From the NCBI GenBank assembly GCA_029844215.1, contig CM056724.1:8860307-8924306 (forward strand): DNA of 64,000 nucleotides, written 5' to 3'. Below the pieces are notes generated by a model. The model was given only the letters and a program-made list of their open reading frames with translations. It had not been told where the DNA came from and searched no databases. Positions 22,023 to 34,919 of the stretch are shown in pieces; position 1 is the first letter of the stretch; each line of letters begins with the position of its first letter. The DNA comes from Przewalskia tangutica. Its lineage: Eukaryota; Streptophyta; Magnoliopsida; Solanales; Solanaceae. The position numbers were made by a program, and so were the translations under genes.

Positions 22023-24495
22023 CTAAGAAACATTATAGTATGATTTGGGAAGAGCATGATTTAGTAGACTCGATGATTATTTAATTGTCACTTATTCAAA
22101 ACGTGTCGGAAGTAGTTGGGGCTTATCTTATCGAGACTGAAGCAACTTGACATTACAATAATTGCTTCTTTTTAACTTAAAAAACATGATATCCCCATTA
22201 AAAAAATTCTCCCTCCATTCCACAATATAAGTGCTTTATTAAGGAATTGTGATAGTTTATTAATATACCCTACAATCATTAAAAGCAAATCAATCATTAC
22301 ATATTTATGTCATAAAAAATACTTTTAAAGTACTATGGAGCTTAGGGGTAAAATGGAGAAAACAAGATTAAAACTACATTGAAATCGCAAACAATCAACT
22401 ATTGTGAAAAAATAAAAAAAATTAAACATAAATAAGGGACAATAGATTCAATCACATTGGGGGAAGAGCGGACAGAGGTTTAGAATTAGATTAGTCTATT
22501 TTCCCTAAAAAAAAAAAGTGGGAAGGTGGTGTGATAGGGGCTGCAAGCATCTATTGTTAGAGTTTGGATTTGTGCAGGTATGCCCACAAAGAAAAACAAG
22601 GCCCAGCTGACTAATAAAGTCCAAATTCATTCCAGGGGGAGAACCACCAGTCCAGCTGATTATTAAAGCCCAAAGTACAGAAGTCAACAGAAGCCGTCTC
22701 AAATCCAAACAAATAAATAAGTAATACTCCATCCGTCTAAAAAAGATTTACCTACTTTACTATTAATTTATCCCAAAAAGATTGACTCATTTATATAATT
22801 AAAAATAATTTAACTTAATGAAATCATTTACAACCACACAAATATCTAAGATTTGGTTACTGAGCACCCATCTTCACCACTGCTGCATGCTCTCTCTCCT
22901 TCTTCGGCACTTCCCAATCCACAATGGACCTGATTTTCTCTTGATCCTCTGACTTTCTTTCATTTTTGTTATGAAAAGTGAAAGTCGTTTCGTACTGAGT
23001 GCTTATCAGTCGGTTCAGTTTAGTTTTGTATATTATCGGTTAGATTTATCGGTTTTTGATTTGTAAATACGCTAAGCTAATAACTAGATAAGATACTCGT
23101 TATCGATTTCCGATTTATCGATTGTTAGCCTTAACTGTTCGGTTTTCGATTTAAACAAAAAGAAAATACTCCGCTAATTTTTTGTGTTTATGCATAAAAA
23201 TCTACACAAATTACAAGATAAAACTATAAAATGCATTGTAGCAATCAAACAACTAATGATTAAATGATAATGAACTTTCAAATTGTTTAATGCATTATAA
23301 ATAGTGAAAGTATAAATGATAAGCGAATTTAAAACTGGGAAATAAGCATGCGTGAAGTAAGAATTTAAAAATAGGGTTTGTATGTAAAATTTAAAGCCAC
23401 TATTATATAATTAAGAATAAAAAAATAATTTTAATATAAGCTTATTGAGTTATCGTTTTACCCATGAACTAAATTCTTAAAATTGAAAACCGAACCGATA
23501 ACCGGTCCGGATATGTCATTAGACCAGACCGATAACAGCCACTAACAGACCAGTTCATCAACAATCCCATAACGACGCAGCTTACAATTGTTTACCTCTA
23601 GGAAAAATGATTTTTGCAATCAAATTATTGAACAGTCTAAAATGATTTCCCACACGAGTGAGAGCCACTGAAACTGTTGGTACATACTACATAGTACTAT
23701 ATTATGAAGGTAATTGTGGACTTAGTAGTGCGCTATGTCCTACATGATTTCCGTGTCCTTTACCATTTTCTTTGAAAAAAATATTTTTTATTATTGTATG
23801 CTAATAACCAGCCATTATTTTTCTAAAATAATGCTGTACATGTTTTTCATTTTTCTTTTTATAAAATTCTAAAGCGTAATTAAGTATGTCCTAGAATATT
23901 AATTTTGTGGTTCTTCTAATTTCCATCTTATCTCCTCTAAATTATGTTCGACGGATAAATTGATATCACACCGTGCGCTCTTACCAACACTTTTCACATA
24001 TGATATTGATGGCTCAAAACTTATGGAGTACTAGATTGGTGACTTTGTGGTAGAATGGATTTTGCAATACATTGTACGTGATCAACACAGGACTCTGTTC
24101 AACGGCCAATTAGATAGCTATACCTTTCATTTGGACAAAACAAGCTTTTTTCTTCTGGGTAGCTTACCCTGAAACGTGAAAATTTGACAAAAAACGTGAA
24201 TGTAATTTAGTTGACACCTCAAATTTTCGAGCACAAAATGTGATTCTAAGCCATACAGGGCCGATCCCGTTAAAACCCGGACTGGAACGGTCCATTGGGA
24301 CCCAGAGGGGACTAGGCCTGATGCAAGTTTTTGCGCGTATTGTTCTTCATATGGTCTTAAATATTCGCCCCTCAAATTGTTGGTCTTTAAATCCCCCCTC
24401 GCCCCCCTACCCCCGCTTTTAATGAATTTTTTTGGGCCAAACTGAAATCACTGGTCTACGAACCAGAGATTCTGGATTCGATTCCCAACAGAGTA
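22023..24495. other. Intergenic DNA with duplicated TIP flank and MITE ends
   Basis: Holds Stowaway-like single ends near 22212 (ctccctccattccac) and 22727 (tactccatccgtct), the duplicated flank blocks at 22430-22545 and 23610-23690, and an AT-rich repeat (about 22980-23545) that ends gaccagaccgataacagcca and resembles the palindromic element at 18797-20052. Near 24470 a tRNA B-box-like ggattcgattccc may be a SINE head. No gene is supported. Confidence 0.45.
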
Positions 24496-25340
24496 AATGT
24501 AACGACCCGATCGGTTGTTTTAAAAACCGATTCTCTATATTGTGTGTCATTTATTTCAAAAGTTTCGTGATAATTATTTTGACTTGCTTGCAAAATTTAA
24601 AGTCAAACGGATAACATTTGGTTCACGTTGGGAGAAGGTTTCATTTTGAAAATCCTAGTATTAATTATTTGGATTAATTGTTCGTTTTGGGAAAACGTAT
24701 TCCGATTGATGACATGAAAGTTTTGTTGGATTTGTAATATTATTTTTGACATGTAAAAAGTGACAGAAATAATTTTAGAGTTCGTTTGGTTGGTTTTTGA
24801 CAATTAAGTCAGTTTTAGTACTTAATATGCTTATTTATGGCAAACAGATGGTCACCGAAAAAAATAAGATACGTATTGGAAATTTGTCGATTATGTTGCT
24901 TTGTATTGACGTTTATGGCTTGGGGGGATATGGCGTGATTCCTGAGGATATCAAATGAAAATCGTGAAAGAAAATCTATGTTTTTTTAATTTTGAAGTTC
25001 TTAATTTGAGGAGTTTGACTAAGAGTTGACTTTTCAGTAGATGCATCCGAAATCGTATTCTGATAGTTTTATTAGCTCCGAAACATGATTTTTGACTTAG
25101 TTGTGGTTAGAACGAGTCCCGGGTGATTTGAGTGTGATTCGGGTAAGTTTGTGAAATTTAAAAAGTCTTAAGTTAAGAAATGAGTTTTAGTTGACTAAAA
25201 CAACATTGAGGACATTTGTATCGTGAATAGTTATGGTGAATTAAATCATATCGATTGATCATTATATGTTAAAAATAATTTATAATATGCTTGAATTGAA
25301 TGGCTTAGTGAAAATAATAGCAGCAACTAGTTTCACTTTT
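24496..25340 (+). repeat. Gypsy-type LTR 5' fragment
   Basis: Opens TGTAACGACCCGATCGG, the start of a common Solanaceae gypsy LTR, and continues with typical body sequence (gggaaaacgtattccgatt, gacgagtcccgggtgatttg-like). It loses resemblance before about 25340; no internal region follows. Confidence 0.55.
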
Positions 25341-25401
25341 AAGGGTTCGTTTGATAGGATGCATTAGAGAAAATAATACATGCATTAATTTTGTATATTA
25401 C

Positions 25402-25534
25402 TGTTAGAGAATGGGCCACGTCCGACCCCCCTTTTCCTTATTTGTTAATATTTTTTCTATTATATATTTGATATATTGTAGACTTAGTCTTGTACCTAAA
25501 TTAGTATTGTAATATTACCATAAGTGTAGATTTA
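25402..25534 (+). repeat. Outer copia 5' LTR, left part
   Basis: Begins TGTTAGAGAATGGGCC and carries the same core (cttgtacctaaattagtatt) as the LTRs at 4506 and 62236. It stops at 25534, where a TTA-flanked element is inserted, and resumes at 29756-29910. Confidence 0.75.
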
Positions 25535-25894
25535 GGGTCTGTTTGGTCAAACTTCTGGAAATGTGTTTCTGTTTCTAAGAAGTAGTTCTGCAAAAACTGT
25601 TTCTGAAAAATCAGTTAGGGTGTTTGACCTATAATTATAGAAGTGTTTTTGAGAAACAGAAATAGTTTTCTGTTTGGCCAAATTTATGCAAATTTACTAG
25701 AATAGTCTTTTTAATAGATTTTAAACTATTTAAAATATTCTTTTCTATCATATGTTTCTAAAAATTAGTATATCTTTACAATTTAATAAAAAAAATTAAA
25801 ATTATTTAATTGAAATATTTAATCAAAACATAATATTATATTGTACATAAGAAAAGTAACGACAATATGATAGTCAATGACTCAAATATGTCCA

Positions 25895-26177
25895 AACCTA
25901 CCCCCGCCCTACCCCCACCCCATCCTCAAAGTTCTATGTCATATTTTTTTGTAGTTTTAAAAAAATATGAATTTTTTTCTTCCCCCCTTACTCCCCAACC
26001 CCACCCAGCCCTACTCCATCCTCATATTCTATTTCATATTTTTTGTTACTTTTATAAAAAAATGATTGAAAATATGAATTTTTTTCTTACCCTCCGCCCT
26101 ACCCCTACCCCTACTCTATCCTCATATTCTATTTCATATTTTTTGTTACTTTTATAAAAAATGATTGAAAATATGTT
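25895..26177. repeat. C-rich minisatellite, left array
   Basis: Units of about 110 bases alternate a C-rich part (cctacccccaccccatcctc) with tatttcatattttttgttac and aaaaaatgattgaaaatatg. Two to three units lie here. The array resumes at 28953 after the solo LTR. Confidence 0.8.
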
Positions 26178-28952
26178 TGTCACGACCCGACCGGGTCGCG
26201 ACTACTCCTGCTGGGTACCTCGTCAGATATATATGAGAATAAGAATAGAATAACACATAACATAACATCACGCTAAAGAAAAAAAATAAGCCAGCCGGTA
26301 GATAAAACCATAAACATAACAATACCTAAACAAAGTATTTTAATACAAACCTAGCCCCATAGCCCAAAAAATATAGGTAGCCCAATAAAATCTAAAAAGT
26401 ACAAGCGTAGGCATTGACGGAACCCATATTACCACGAATGCGACTAATCTAAAAGTCCATCAAAAAAATCAGGTACAAAAAGGAAAGCGTCAGGAGACAT
26501 AATGCTTCCGACTGGCAACGATATCCTTCGCGCGAGCGAGGATCTCGATACCACTTACCACCTGCGGCATGCGCAGGCACAGCAGAGAAGGGAAGTCATT
26601 TGATATGTATAAGTATGTAAATAAGGGGAAAAATACTAAAAGTCTATAAGATACCTAAAAGCAAAGGTAGATCATGGAACTACAAAAAAATAATATTATT
26701 TGTGCCTACTAGGTAATATAGACATATATATATATATGAGGGTATGAGGCACTAAAATAAAAATATCAGGCTCGAAACCAAAGCAAAAACCAGACCAGTG
26801 ACCTGGAGAGAAACCATCTACATTTCGTCGTTTCACCCGCGTGGGTCCATCTTCCAACCACGCTCACTCCCATCAATTTTGTACCCATACAAGACGACTA
26901 TTTCACCCGCGTAAGCCATGGGACTCGCGTCCACTATTATCGCGTACGTGGGTCTGGGGTATTCGCAACCTTATACTCGATCTTCCAGGGACTTCGGGGC
27001 CGGATATCTACAGTATAGACTCTCAAATGAGGTATATATATATAACGATCTACCTCGGATTATACTATATTTTACTTGGCGATGTATAGATATCTTGGGG
27101 CTTGCCCGCCGGATATATCATAATCTGTGCCCAGGATGGTATGATCTTGGATATATCCTCGTGAGATCTTACTTTGAGCGGATGGTATGACGATCTTGGT
27201 GGCTTCTACCATCTCTGCTCTTACTCATCATACTATACTAATATCAAGGAGGCTGCCCTTATATAAGTTAAGAAAACTTATAACTTCTTTTTTCGTATCA
27301 TAATAATAATAAGTTGAAAACTTATATTTAACAGTTTAGTAATACATTTATACTCATTTTTAATTTAACCCAGGCACTTCACCGTATCTTTCTTTAAGAA
27401 CATACTTTCTTAACTTTAAAAGCCTTTAAGCACTCTTTCCAATGACTCTTAACATACGCCAAAAATGAGTACCAATTGATCTCCTAAATCAATTTACTTT
27501 TCTATCTATTTAAACTTTTCATAAAGTGTCCTTCTAAATTTAACTTTAGTAAAAATCATATACTTTCTTTACTAAAAAATTTATTATACTAAAAAAAGTG
27601 GACTCTATTTCATACTAAAAACAAGTAATTTTGACTTAATCGTTCTTAAAGAAATTTCTCATAGTTTCGCCCAACAAGTAGGACATATGTGAGATCGTCT
27701 GCGGTACTACATCTTTCGTCAATTACCTCCGAGAACAAGGAGCTTACGCATACAACTTTGGTCAGCATAATAATTCAATCAAACTTCCGCCAAGTAATAT
27801 ACGACCTATAATATCTAAGTCCTATAAATTAACCTCTAAGTCACAGAACAATTTCGTTCTCAGTCACTTTCTACTACAAGTTCTTGGGCGACATTTATCT
27901 TGTTCTACTCACTTTCCTCAAATTTCTCAAGGCGCTTAATATCATTAAAACACGTGATTAAGGCTTCTTAATCCAACATTTTAAAAGTCACACATCCAAT
28001 TCACTTATCACTTCTTTACATCCCCACTAGTTACAACATCACTTCTGTCACTTCTACCCAGTTTTTATCTACCACATTGCTCATAATCACTTCTTAGCCA
28101 TATCTTTCACTTTATCTTCTTCTTTCACATCTCTTCTTAACACTAAATACTTAAAAGATTCCAAATTCTTTCTTTAAAACAAGCTTTTCCCAACTAATTC
28201 TTCTTCCCTTGCTCCACACCACCACAAGCCCAAACTTTTTCCCACTATGTTTCCTTACAATTGCCTTTTCTTACACCACAACTTGCCTTTCACTTTGATG
28301 AAATTTGCAGGAGAGTGAGCTAGCGTGAAGATGAAAGATGGGCGTTTCTGAGAAGGTGGAGGCGGATTTCGATATTAAGTGTGCAGATGAAAGACGGAGA
28401 AACACCTCCCACTTGGTCCCTAAGAGAACCTTTTAAAAAAATATCGACTTTCACTTTTTCTTCCCGCGCTTTAAGAAATGGGCTGCCCGCGCTTCCGGCC
28501 GCCCAAGCCACTCCGCTACGGCGCGCTTCCGCAACCGCGCCGCGGACCTATTCCGCTTGGGCGCCGCCTTCCGAGCGCCAGCATCCGCTGCTCGAGCGCC
28601 AGTCCGGCTGCATCCGTTATCCCCTCACAACTTTGGCTGCGACCTTCGTCCGGTTCGTACTGTCAACCGGCCGCGATTCTGAGATCTACGCGCCACGCCC
28701 CATCGACGAAGAACGGAATTTCTGCAACTTTGAACTCGGAAGCGTCCTATCGGCACCCTTCCATAACTTAATGGAATCGACGCGCGGTGCGAACTACGCC
28801 AAAGCAACTGAAACTTAACTAGACTAAGTTCATTGGGTTTCAACCCGCCTCAGTTGACAAAAAACCCGTCAGGAACAGTTTGTCAACCTATGTTAAATTT
28901 TTCTTACATACTGCACGATGCGCACGCAGTGGTCAGAACCACTGGCATAACA
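26178..28952 (-). repeat. Solo gypsy-type LTR in the minisatellite
   Basis: On the minus strand it starts TGTTATGCCAGTGG and ends GGTCGGGTCGTGACA, with TG and CA borders, 2775 bases. It has a GC-rich island (about 28480-28800), and its end resembles the 34920-39031 LTR. The flanks do not show a clean 5-bp duplication (atgtt left, tcccc right), perhaps because of rearrangement in the minisatellite. Long open frames here (such as 28381-28818) have no protein features. Confidence 0.6.
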
Positions 28953-29545
28953 TCCCCGCCTACCCCTACCCCCACCCCATCCTCAAATTTTTATTTCATA
29001 TTTTTTGTTACTTTTATAAAAAAAATATTAAGAATATGAATTTTTTTCTTACGCCCCCCGCCCTACCCCTACCCCCACCCCATTCCATTTCCCTACCCCA
29101 TCCTCAAATTTCTATTTCATATTTTTTGTTACTTTTATAAAAAAAAATATTAAAAATATGAATTTTTTCTTACCCCCATACCCTTCCCACCCCACCCCAT
29201 TGCCCTACCCATCTTCAAATTTCTATTTCATATTTTTGTTACTTTTATAAAAAAATTAAAAATATAAATTTTTCTTACTCCCGCCCTACCCCACCCCCAC
29301 CCCATCTCATTGCCCTACCCATCCGCAAATTTATATTTCATATTTTTTATTAATTTTTATAAAAAAAATATGAATTTTTTTCTTACCCCCCCCCCGATCC
29401 CGCCCCCCCCCCCCCCCCCCCCCCCTCATTGCCCTACCCATCCTCAAATTTCTAATTCATATTTTTGTTATTTTTATAAAAAAAAATGATTTTTTTTCTT
29501 ATCCCACCGTCCTACCCCCACCCTATCTCTATTCTCAAATGTCTA
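28953..29545. repeat. C-rich minisatellite, right array
   Basis: About five more units of the same repeat as 25895-26177, with a run of over 20 C residues near 29403-29425. Units differ mainly in the length of the C-rich and A-rich tracts. Confidence 0.8.
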
Positions 29546-29755
29546 TTTTATATGGGCATATTATATGAGATTAAAAGGAATTTTGTGAAAATAAAATGGT
29601 AAATGAGTCCAAATTAGTGTTTATGCTTCTCTTCCCATCTAGAAACACTTTTTGACTTCTGGAAAAAATATTTCTACTTCTGGAAAGAGGGTGTTTGGCC
29701 AAAGAAGTGTTTCTGAGAAACAGAAACACTTCCAGAAGCTTGGCCAAACAACACA

Positions 29756-29816
29756 TTAGTCTCCTTATAGAATAGAGATTTAGATGTAAAGTAGGAATGA
29801 GATTCTCCTATTGTAA

Positions 29817-29872
<56 letters not shown>

Positions 29873-29910
29873 TTTCATCAATAAGAATAATGAAGGAATT
29901 ATTTCTTTCA
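29756..29910 (+). repeat. Outer copia 5' LTR, right part, and primer site
   Basis: Resumes ttagtctccttatagaatag after the Tourist-like insertion, includes a long AT microsatellite (29819-29870) and ends ATTTCTTTCA. The next bases tggtgtcagagcc are the primer-binding site. Confidence 0.75.
29819..29870. repeat. AT dinucleotide microsatellite
   Basis: About 25 uninterrupted AT units at the place where related LTRs have a short TATATA stretch (4676, 62441), so it expanded from the LTR's own TATA-rich region. Confidence 0.9.
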
Positions 29911-30102
29911 TGGTGTCAGAGCCTAAGTTATTTTTCTTGCTTCCACTTCTCACTTCTTTCTTAAAATTCTTGACAAAATACCGTGACACAAACAATAATT
30001 CCCCTCATATTTTTTTGAAATTTCCGACCCCCCCTCGGATTTCAGCAATTTCCGACAACTCCTCTCTCCTCTAAATCTTGTCCAAAGTTTGTTCTATTCA
30101 CC

Positions 30103-30810
30103 ATGACTGATAAAAACACTTTTTTTCTGCCCTCACAGTTTCTAACATCAAGAGCGTTCTCCCTATTGTTCTTGATCTAGAAAACGTCTAATATGGGACG
30201 TGAGCGAAATTATTCAAGATTCATGTCATGACACATCAAATTCTTCACCACATCATCCCTCCAACTTCTCCAAAGGGGGGTGATACGGCGACGCCTACGA
30301 CGGTAAATTCCGAAAATTTTCAAAATTCACCCAATCCAGTCCAGAGTCATGGTCCAATCACTCGCAGTCAACGGAATATTTTTAAACCAAAAAGACATTT
30401 TAATTTGAATTCTAATGTTCTTAAATTCCCCTTACCCCGTAATCATATGTCTGCCTTAATGACCCTAATTGTAAAATTACCATGACCGAGAGATATAATG
30501 ATCTTATTGATAATAAGACGTGGGAGTTGGTACCCTGTCCATCTGGTGTTAATATTATTGGGTCTATGTGAATTTTTGTTCATAAGGAAAATTCTGACGG
30601 TTCTTTTGCAAGACATAAGGCGAGACTTGTAGGTGATGGTAAGACGCAGCAGGTTGGTCTGGATTGTGGTGAGACGTTTAGCCCGGTGGTCAAGACGGCT
30701 ACCATTCGCATTTCGCACTGTGCTCAACTTGACTCTTTCTAAATCATAACACATTCATCAGCTAGATGTGAAGAATGCTTTCCTACATGGTGATCTCCAA
30801 GAAACAATAT
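30103..30810 (+). pseudogene. Outer copia gag stub and reverse transcriptase, part 1
   Basis: Starts at ATG 30103 with the same gag beginning as the elements at 4911 and 62664. At about 30298 it jumps directly into the integrase/RT linker (SPNPVQSHGPITRSQRNIF), so most of gag, protease and integrase is deleted. Broken RT follows (NKTWELVPCPSG-like, ARLVGDGKTQQ, then the DVKNAFLHGDLQETI segment), where the CACTA element interrupts it at 30810. Confidence 0.75.
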
Positions 30811-30825
30811 CACTACAAGAAAAAT

Positions 30826-31065
30826 GACATACGGTGACAGTTCACATGTGACATAAATGCAAGTGTCACATCTTTTTACTAAATTTACACATTTTCTTGA
30901 CATTCGTGTGACAGATTTTTTAAGTGTCATATAATTATGACATTCATGTGACAGATTTTTTAAGTGTCATATAATTATAACATTTGTGTGACGGGTTTTT
31001 TAACTGTCATTTAGTTATGACGTTTGTGTGACAGTTTTGTGAAATGTCACATAAATAAGTGACTT
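30826..31065. repeat. CACTA left subterminal repeats
   Basis: Four or more copies of a roughly 50-base unit containing gtgtgacagattttttaagt and gtcatataattatgacatt. Such motif clusters are where En/Spm-type transposases bind; binding here is inferred. Confidence 0.75.
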
Positions 31066-31276
31066 GTGTTTTAAATTGACAAAAAATGACGCGTTTGACT
31101 GATTAAAACGACACCGTTTTTATTATTTATTTAGCAATTTTTTTAATTCAAATTAAGAGTTACACGATTTTTATTTCTTTTTAATAAAAACAAACTAAAT
31201 ATTATCGTTTTAACATTAAAAAATAAAAGATAAAAAACTTTGTAAAAATACTTGTGTCTTCTTGCTCACACAAAAA

Positions 31277-31458
31277 TGTTTGATTGTTGGCTGTTCCGAT
31301 CCTCTTTAACTCAATAGAATATAAAATATATTACATGCTATTATCTTTTCTTTAAGGCAGAATTAAATATTTGATTGTTGCCTGTTCCGATCCTCTTTAA
31401 CTCAATTGAATATAAAATATATTGCATGCTATTATCTTATCTTTAAGGCAGAATTATA
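31277..31458. repeat. Tandem duplication of about 92 bp in the CACTA element
   Basis: The stretch beginning gtttgattgttggctgttcc and ending ctttaaggcagaatta occurs twice in tandem with only a few differences. Confidence 0.85.
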
Positions 31459-31459
31459 A

Positions 31460-32586
31460 CATAACAATTGATGCACATATCACACACTCACCAACGCACC
31501 TCTCTTTCAGTTCTCATCACACAAAACCATTAAGAACACCGAGAAGCAGCAACACAAGAAGGCCGCAGAAACAAAAAATTTCTTGTTCTTCTTTTTCCAG
31601 TCATCCTCTCCAGCGTATTAGGTATGTTTACCCTCTCATCCTTTGTTCTTATCTCTCTCTCCTTCTCAGTTTCTAGTTCTTTTTGTGCCGCTACATCGTG
31701 ACCCCATCCCATGATCCTTTCGAGCAAAATTTGTGCACAATTTCGTGAATGTTGTGCTTTATTTGGGTTGCTTTTTGTGGAAACATTTGAACTATACTTC
31801 CCAATCGATTGGGATGGTTGGATAAAACTGAAAGCTTTAGACATTGCATACTAGGTGTTCGACAGATTGCCTTAGAGAAAAAATTATTCTCCGCTGAAGT
31901 CTCAGTTTTCTTTAGTTATGATGCTGGAAAACCATAATAGGGAAGGCTCCCCTTGTTCTTAAACAAGAGTTTTTGTTTTCTCACTTCTCCCCTAACCTTA
32001 AGATAAGTCTAATATAATTAAGCTAAATGGTTGTTAATAAGATCTTCAGTCGCTAAGTTAGAGGGCTTTGGCAGCTTCTCAGAAGATAGTTAGCTAGCAA
32101 AATGAATTTGATTGGTTTGGTGGTCCTAACTAAGACTCTTTAATAATTTTTTTAAAAAGAAAATCTTGTATTTGCAGATTTTGATGCCTCTAGTTCTCTT
32201 CTTTTAGACTTTTATCTGTGATTTTTGTATGTGTCGTGCACAAGTAGGAGGGAGTTTGATTCTTTTGTGAAATATTTAACAAACTAGTTTCTCCTATTTT
32301 TATAGGTGGGTCAAACTGACCTTTGCTAGTCTTTTTTATGCTCTATGCTGCAGCGATCATATATTTTTATCGCTTGCTAAAGATCATAATTTATTTTAAA
32401 CGAATACTTGCTAGTGCTGACGAATGGAACCCCACCACTAACTAAGAATATTGCTCTAATGTTTGTTTAATTCACTAGCTCTAAAAAAAGTTGGAAATCT
32501 TATATAAATTGTAGTAGTGAGTTTACCCCCATCTTGCATTCAACCAACTGGAAAAGGGCTATCTGGATATCTGATGTGATGCACTT
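31460..32586. other. CACTA interior, left, without recognised gene
   Basis: Sequence between the tandem duplications and the copia insertion has the look of an untranslated exon plus intron (caccaacgcacctctctt, then a gtatgtttaccc donor-like site near 31621), but no protein family was recognised. Confidence 0.35.
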
Positions 32587-32724
32587 TGTGTTGCTGCACA
32601 TTTGAATGGAAGCAGGTTCCTGTTCGCAGATAGCACATTCTTTCTGGGATAATATTTTGCTTGTAAGAGTAGTGTTGCTGCACATTTGAATGGAAGCAGG
32701 TTCCTGGTCGCAGATAGCACATTG
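32587..32724. repeat. 84-bp spaced direct repeat in the CACTA element
   Basis: gctgcacatttgaatggaag, followed by caggttcctg, a variable base and tcgcagatagcacatt, occurs at about 32592 and 32676. It lies just left of the copia insertion and creates repeated short open frames on the minus strand that are not a gene. Confidence 0.8.
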
Positions 32725-32748
32725 CCTATTTTGTGCATAGTGTATTAA

Positions 32749-34224
32749 TGTAGGGTTTGTCGAGTTCGTACACACATCGGAATTTAAAAATTTATGTTTA
32801 AAACCCGACGGACGGTCAAACTGATGGATGATTAGATAATGTAAAACACATACAAACTGTAATGCGTCGATAGAACACTTACAGTTTAACAAATCTGGAA
32901 TCTTCAACTTCGATGTGTAATCCGAGGGTGAGCTAGGAAATCCAGCAGAGTTTCAGCAGAGAATAATTCTTGTGAATTGAGTGTGTTAAAATAATGATTG
33001 AACACTCTATTTATAACTAAAAAAATTAGCTAGGGTTTCCAAGTGGGCCAGGCCCAAAAACCGAGATAGAGTGAGTCACTTCGGACCCACTGGACACGTG
33101 GCGCTGCGGCGCTGAGTGGGAGGCGCCGCTGCCCTGGTTCAATTCTGTCTCGTTTTTATTTTAATTAAATCTGAAACATCATCTCGATTTATTTAAATAA
33201 TCATTATTTATTCTAATGTCTCGATTATAAACCAAACATATATATTCTCTCTTATTACATCCTTGAATCGACGAAACAATTGACTTAGTGTTACCCTACA
33301 TGCCTTTACCCTACATGCCTTCACATATCGACACTAATATCATTAGGGTCTACGCGGAACTCTTAGACGGCGTCGGAAGACGAACTCAATAAGTGAAGTA
33401 TAGTTACACGAAACCTGTGAACTGAACCTCTATGTGGGTAGATAAAATCTTTTCATTCACGATACACTCGATCAAGCTTAGGATCCGCCAAGTGTCTATC
33501 AAAATGACTTGATCATTATATCTCATCTATATTAGCAGACAACAAAACCATATCATAGATATGTCTACTACGTTGGCCAACGACTTAGTCAACCTAATAC
33601 CATATGAGAATCTGAGTGTTCTCTCGAAGATACATTCGAGGAATGAATTCTAATCTTGGCTCAACTACCACCTTTAATCTACGTTGCAATATACCCAATA
33701 CAAGTCGCGTCTAAACCTATAAGGCATTTGAGTTTAGGACTGGATTGAAGTATATTACTATGTAAACAAGGCACGTATCGACCTCAAGTCTAAGGACTTC
33801 TACCTCCCACACGCTGATGACACTTTAGACATATATAAAAAACAGTACATCAACAAGGTGTACCAATACTTCTATAAGTATCCATGTGTCTATCACGAGT
33901 TGCCATAACCCGTAGCAGGTGAGACATACTACATCCCTAAGGATATGATGCAGACCACATGTCGACGTATCACATATCATCGATATCCCATTCTCGATGA
34001 TCATTAGTCGAGATAATTTAAAAGTTACGTTATAATATTAATCTCTCACGTTATTAATAACCACGTAACCTCTAGAGATGCATTTATAGAATATTATAAA
34101 TAATCAACTAATAATTCAATAACTGCAAATGTCATAATATTAATCTCCATTAATATAAATATGAATGTGTATAAAGTACATTTGTCCTAATATAGATTGT
34201 CTCTAGAACATAAATATACTTTCA
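32749..34224 (-). repeat. 3' LTR of the nested copia
   Basis: On the minus strand it begins TGAAAGTATATTTATG after a purine tract (ccaagtggaaga) and ends ...AACCCTACA. It is 1476 bases. It retains a segment of about 200 bases (near 33470-33710) that the other LTR lacks. Confidence 0.88.
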
Positions 34225-34238
34225 ATCTTCCACTTGGC

Positions 34239-34919
34239 CTAGAGCCAATCACCAACATATCTAATACCCATGTTCTCAAAATGACCATTATGCTTAGCCA
34301 AGCATAATAGTTTAGTAAATGGGTCTGCTAGATTATTGTCTGTGGGAACATAATCTAATCTAATATGTTCAGTCTCCACCATCTCTCTGAGTATGTGGTA
34401 CATGCTTGTTTCTATTTGTTGATCTTGGTTCCTTTGTCTGTGCAATTGCACCAGTGTTGTCACAATAAATGGTTATTGGACAACTAGCACTCGGAACAAC
34501 CCTTAGTTCCTTCAGGAACTCGAAATCGTGACAACCTCTTTACCAACTTACGATTCAACAATGTACTCTGCTTCAGTAGTCGAGTCAGCAGTTGTAGCTT
34601 GTTTGGAACTCTTCCAACTCACTATACCACCATTGAAAATGAACGTGTAACCAGACTGAGATTTGAAGTCATCAACATCTGTCTGGAAGCTAGCATCAGT
34701 GTATCCAGTAACAACTAACTTCTCATCTCTATCACAGACCAAGAAGTAATATTTAGTACATCTAAGATACTTAAGAATACTTTTGACTGCCTTCCAGTGT
34801 TCCTCACCAGGATTCTGCTGAAACTTGCAACTCATACTAAGTGCAAAGACCACATTTGGCCTAGTACAAGTCATGACATACATGATTGATCCTATAGCCG
34901 AAGCATATGTGATCCTCTT
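34239..34919 (-). pseudogene. Nested copia RT end and RNase H
   Basis: Minus-strand reading has KRITYASAIGSIMYVMTCTR, then SWKSSKQATTADSTTEAEYI and, after a frameshift, MVETEHIRLDYVPTDNNLAD and DPFTKLL. These are the C-terminal RT, the RNase H catalytic region and the closing motif of copia polyproteins. It is cut at 34919 by a solo LTR and continues at 39032. Confidence 0.85.

Larger units (their letters stand above)
25535..29755. mobile_element. Tourist-like TIR element with minisatellite and solo LTR inside
   Basis: Left end GGGTCTGTTTGG and right end CCAAACAACACA are inverted repeats, extended by matching cttctgga and gtgtttctgtttct blocks. The copia LTR on each side is duplicated for TTA, as expected for PIF/Harbinger (Tourist). 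Inside are two arrays of a C-rich minisatellite and a 2.8-kb solo LTR. No transposase was seen. Confidence 0.65.

Noticed and set aside
25867..26157. Proline-rich open frame
   Set aside because: It is a reading of the C-rich minisatellite; the same occurs at 28880-29140.
28381..28818. Open frame of 145 codons in a GC-rich island
   Set aside because: It lies inside a solo LTR, overlaps other frames of similar length on both strands, and shows no domain or codon pattern of a real gene.
32500..32907. Cys-containing frame with repeated CAICxQEPASIQMCS
   Set aside because: The repetition is due to the 84-bp DNA repeat, and the frame crosses the CACTA-copia junction.
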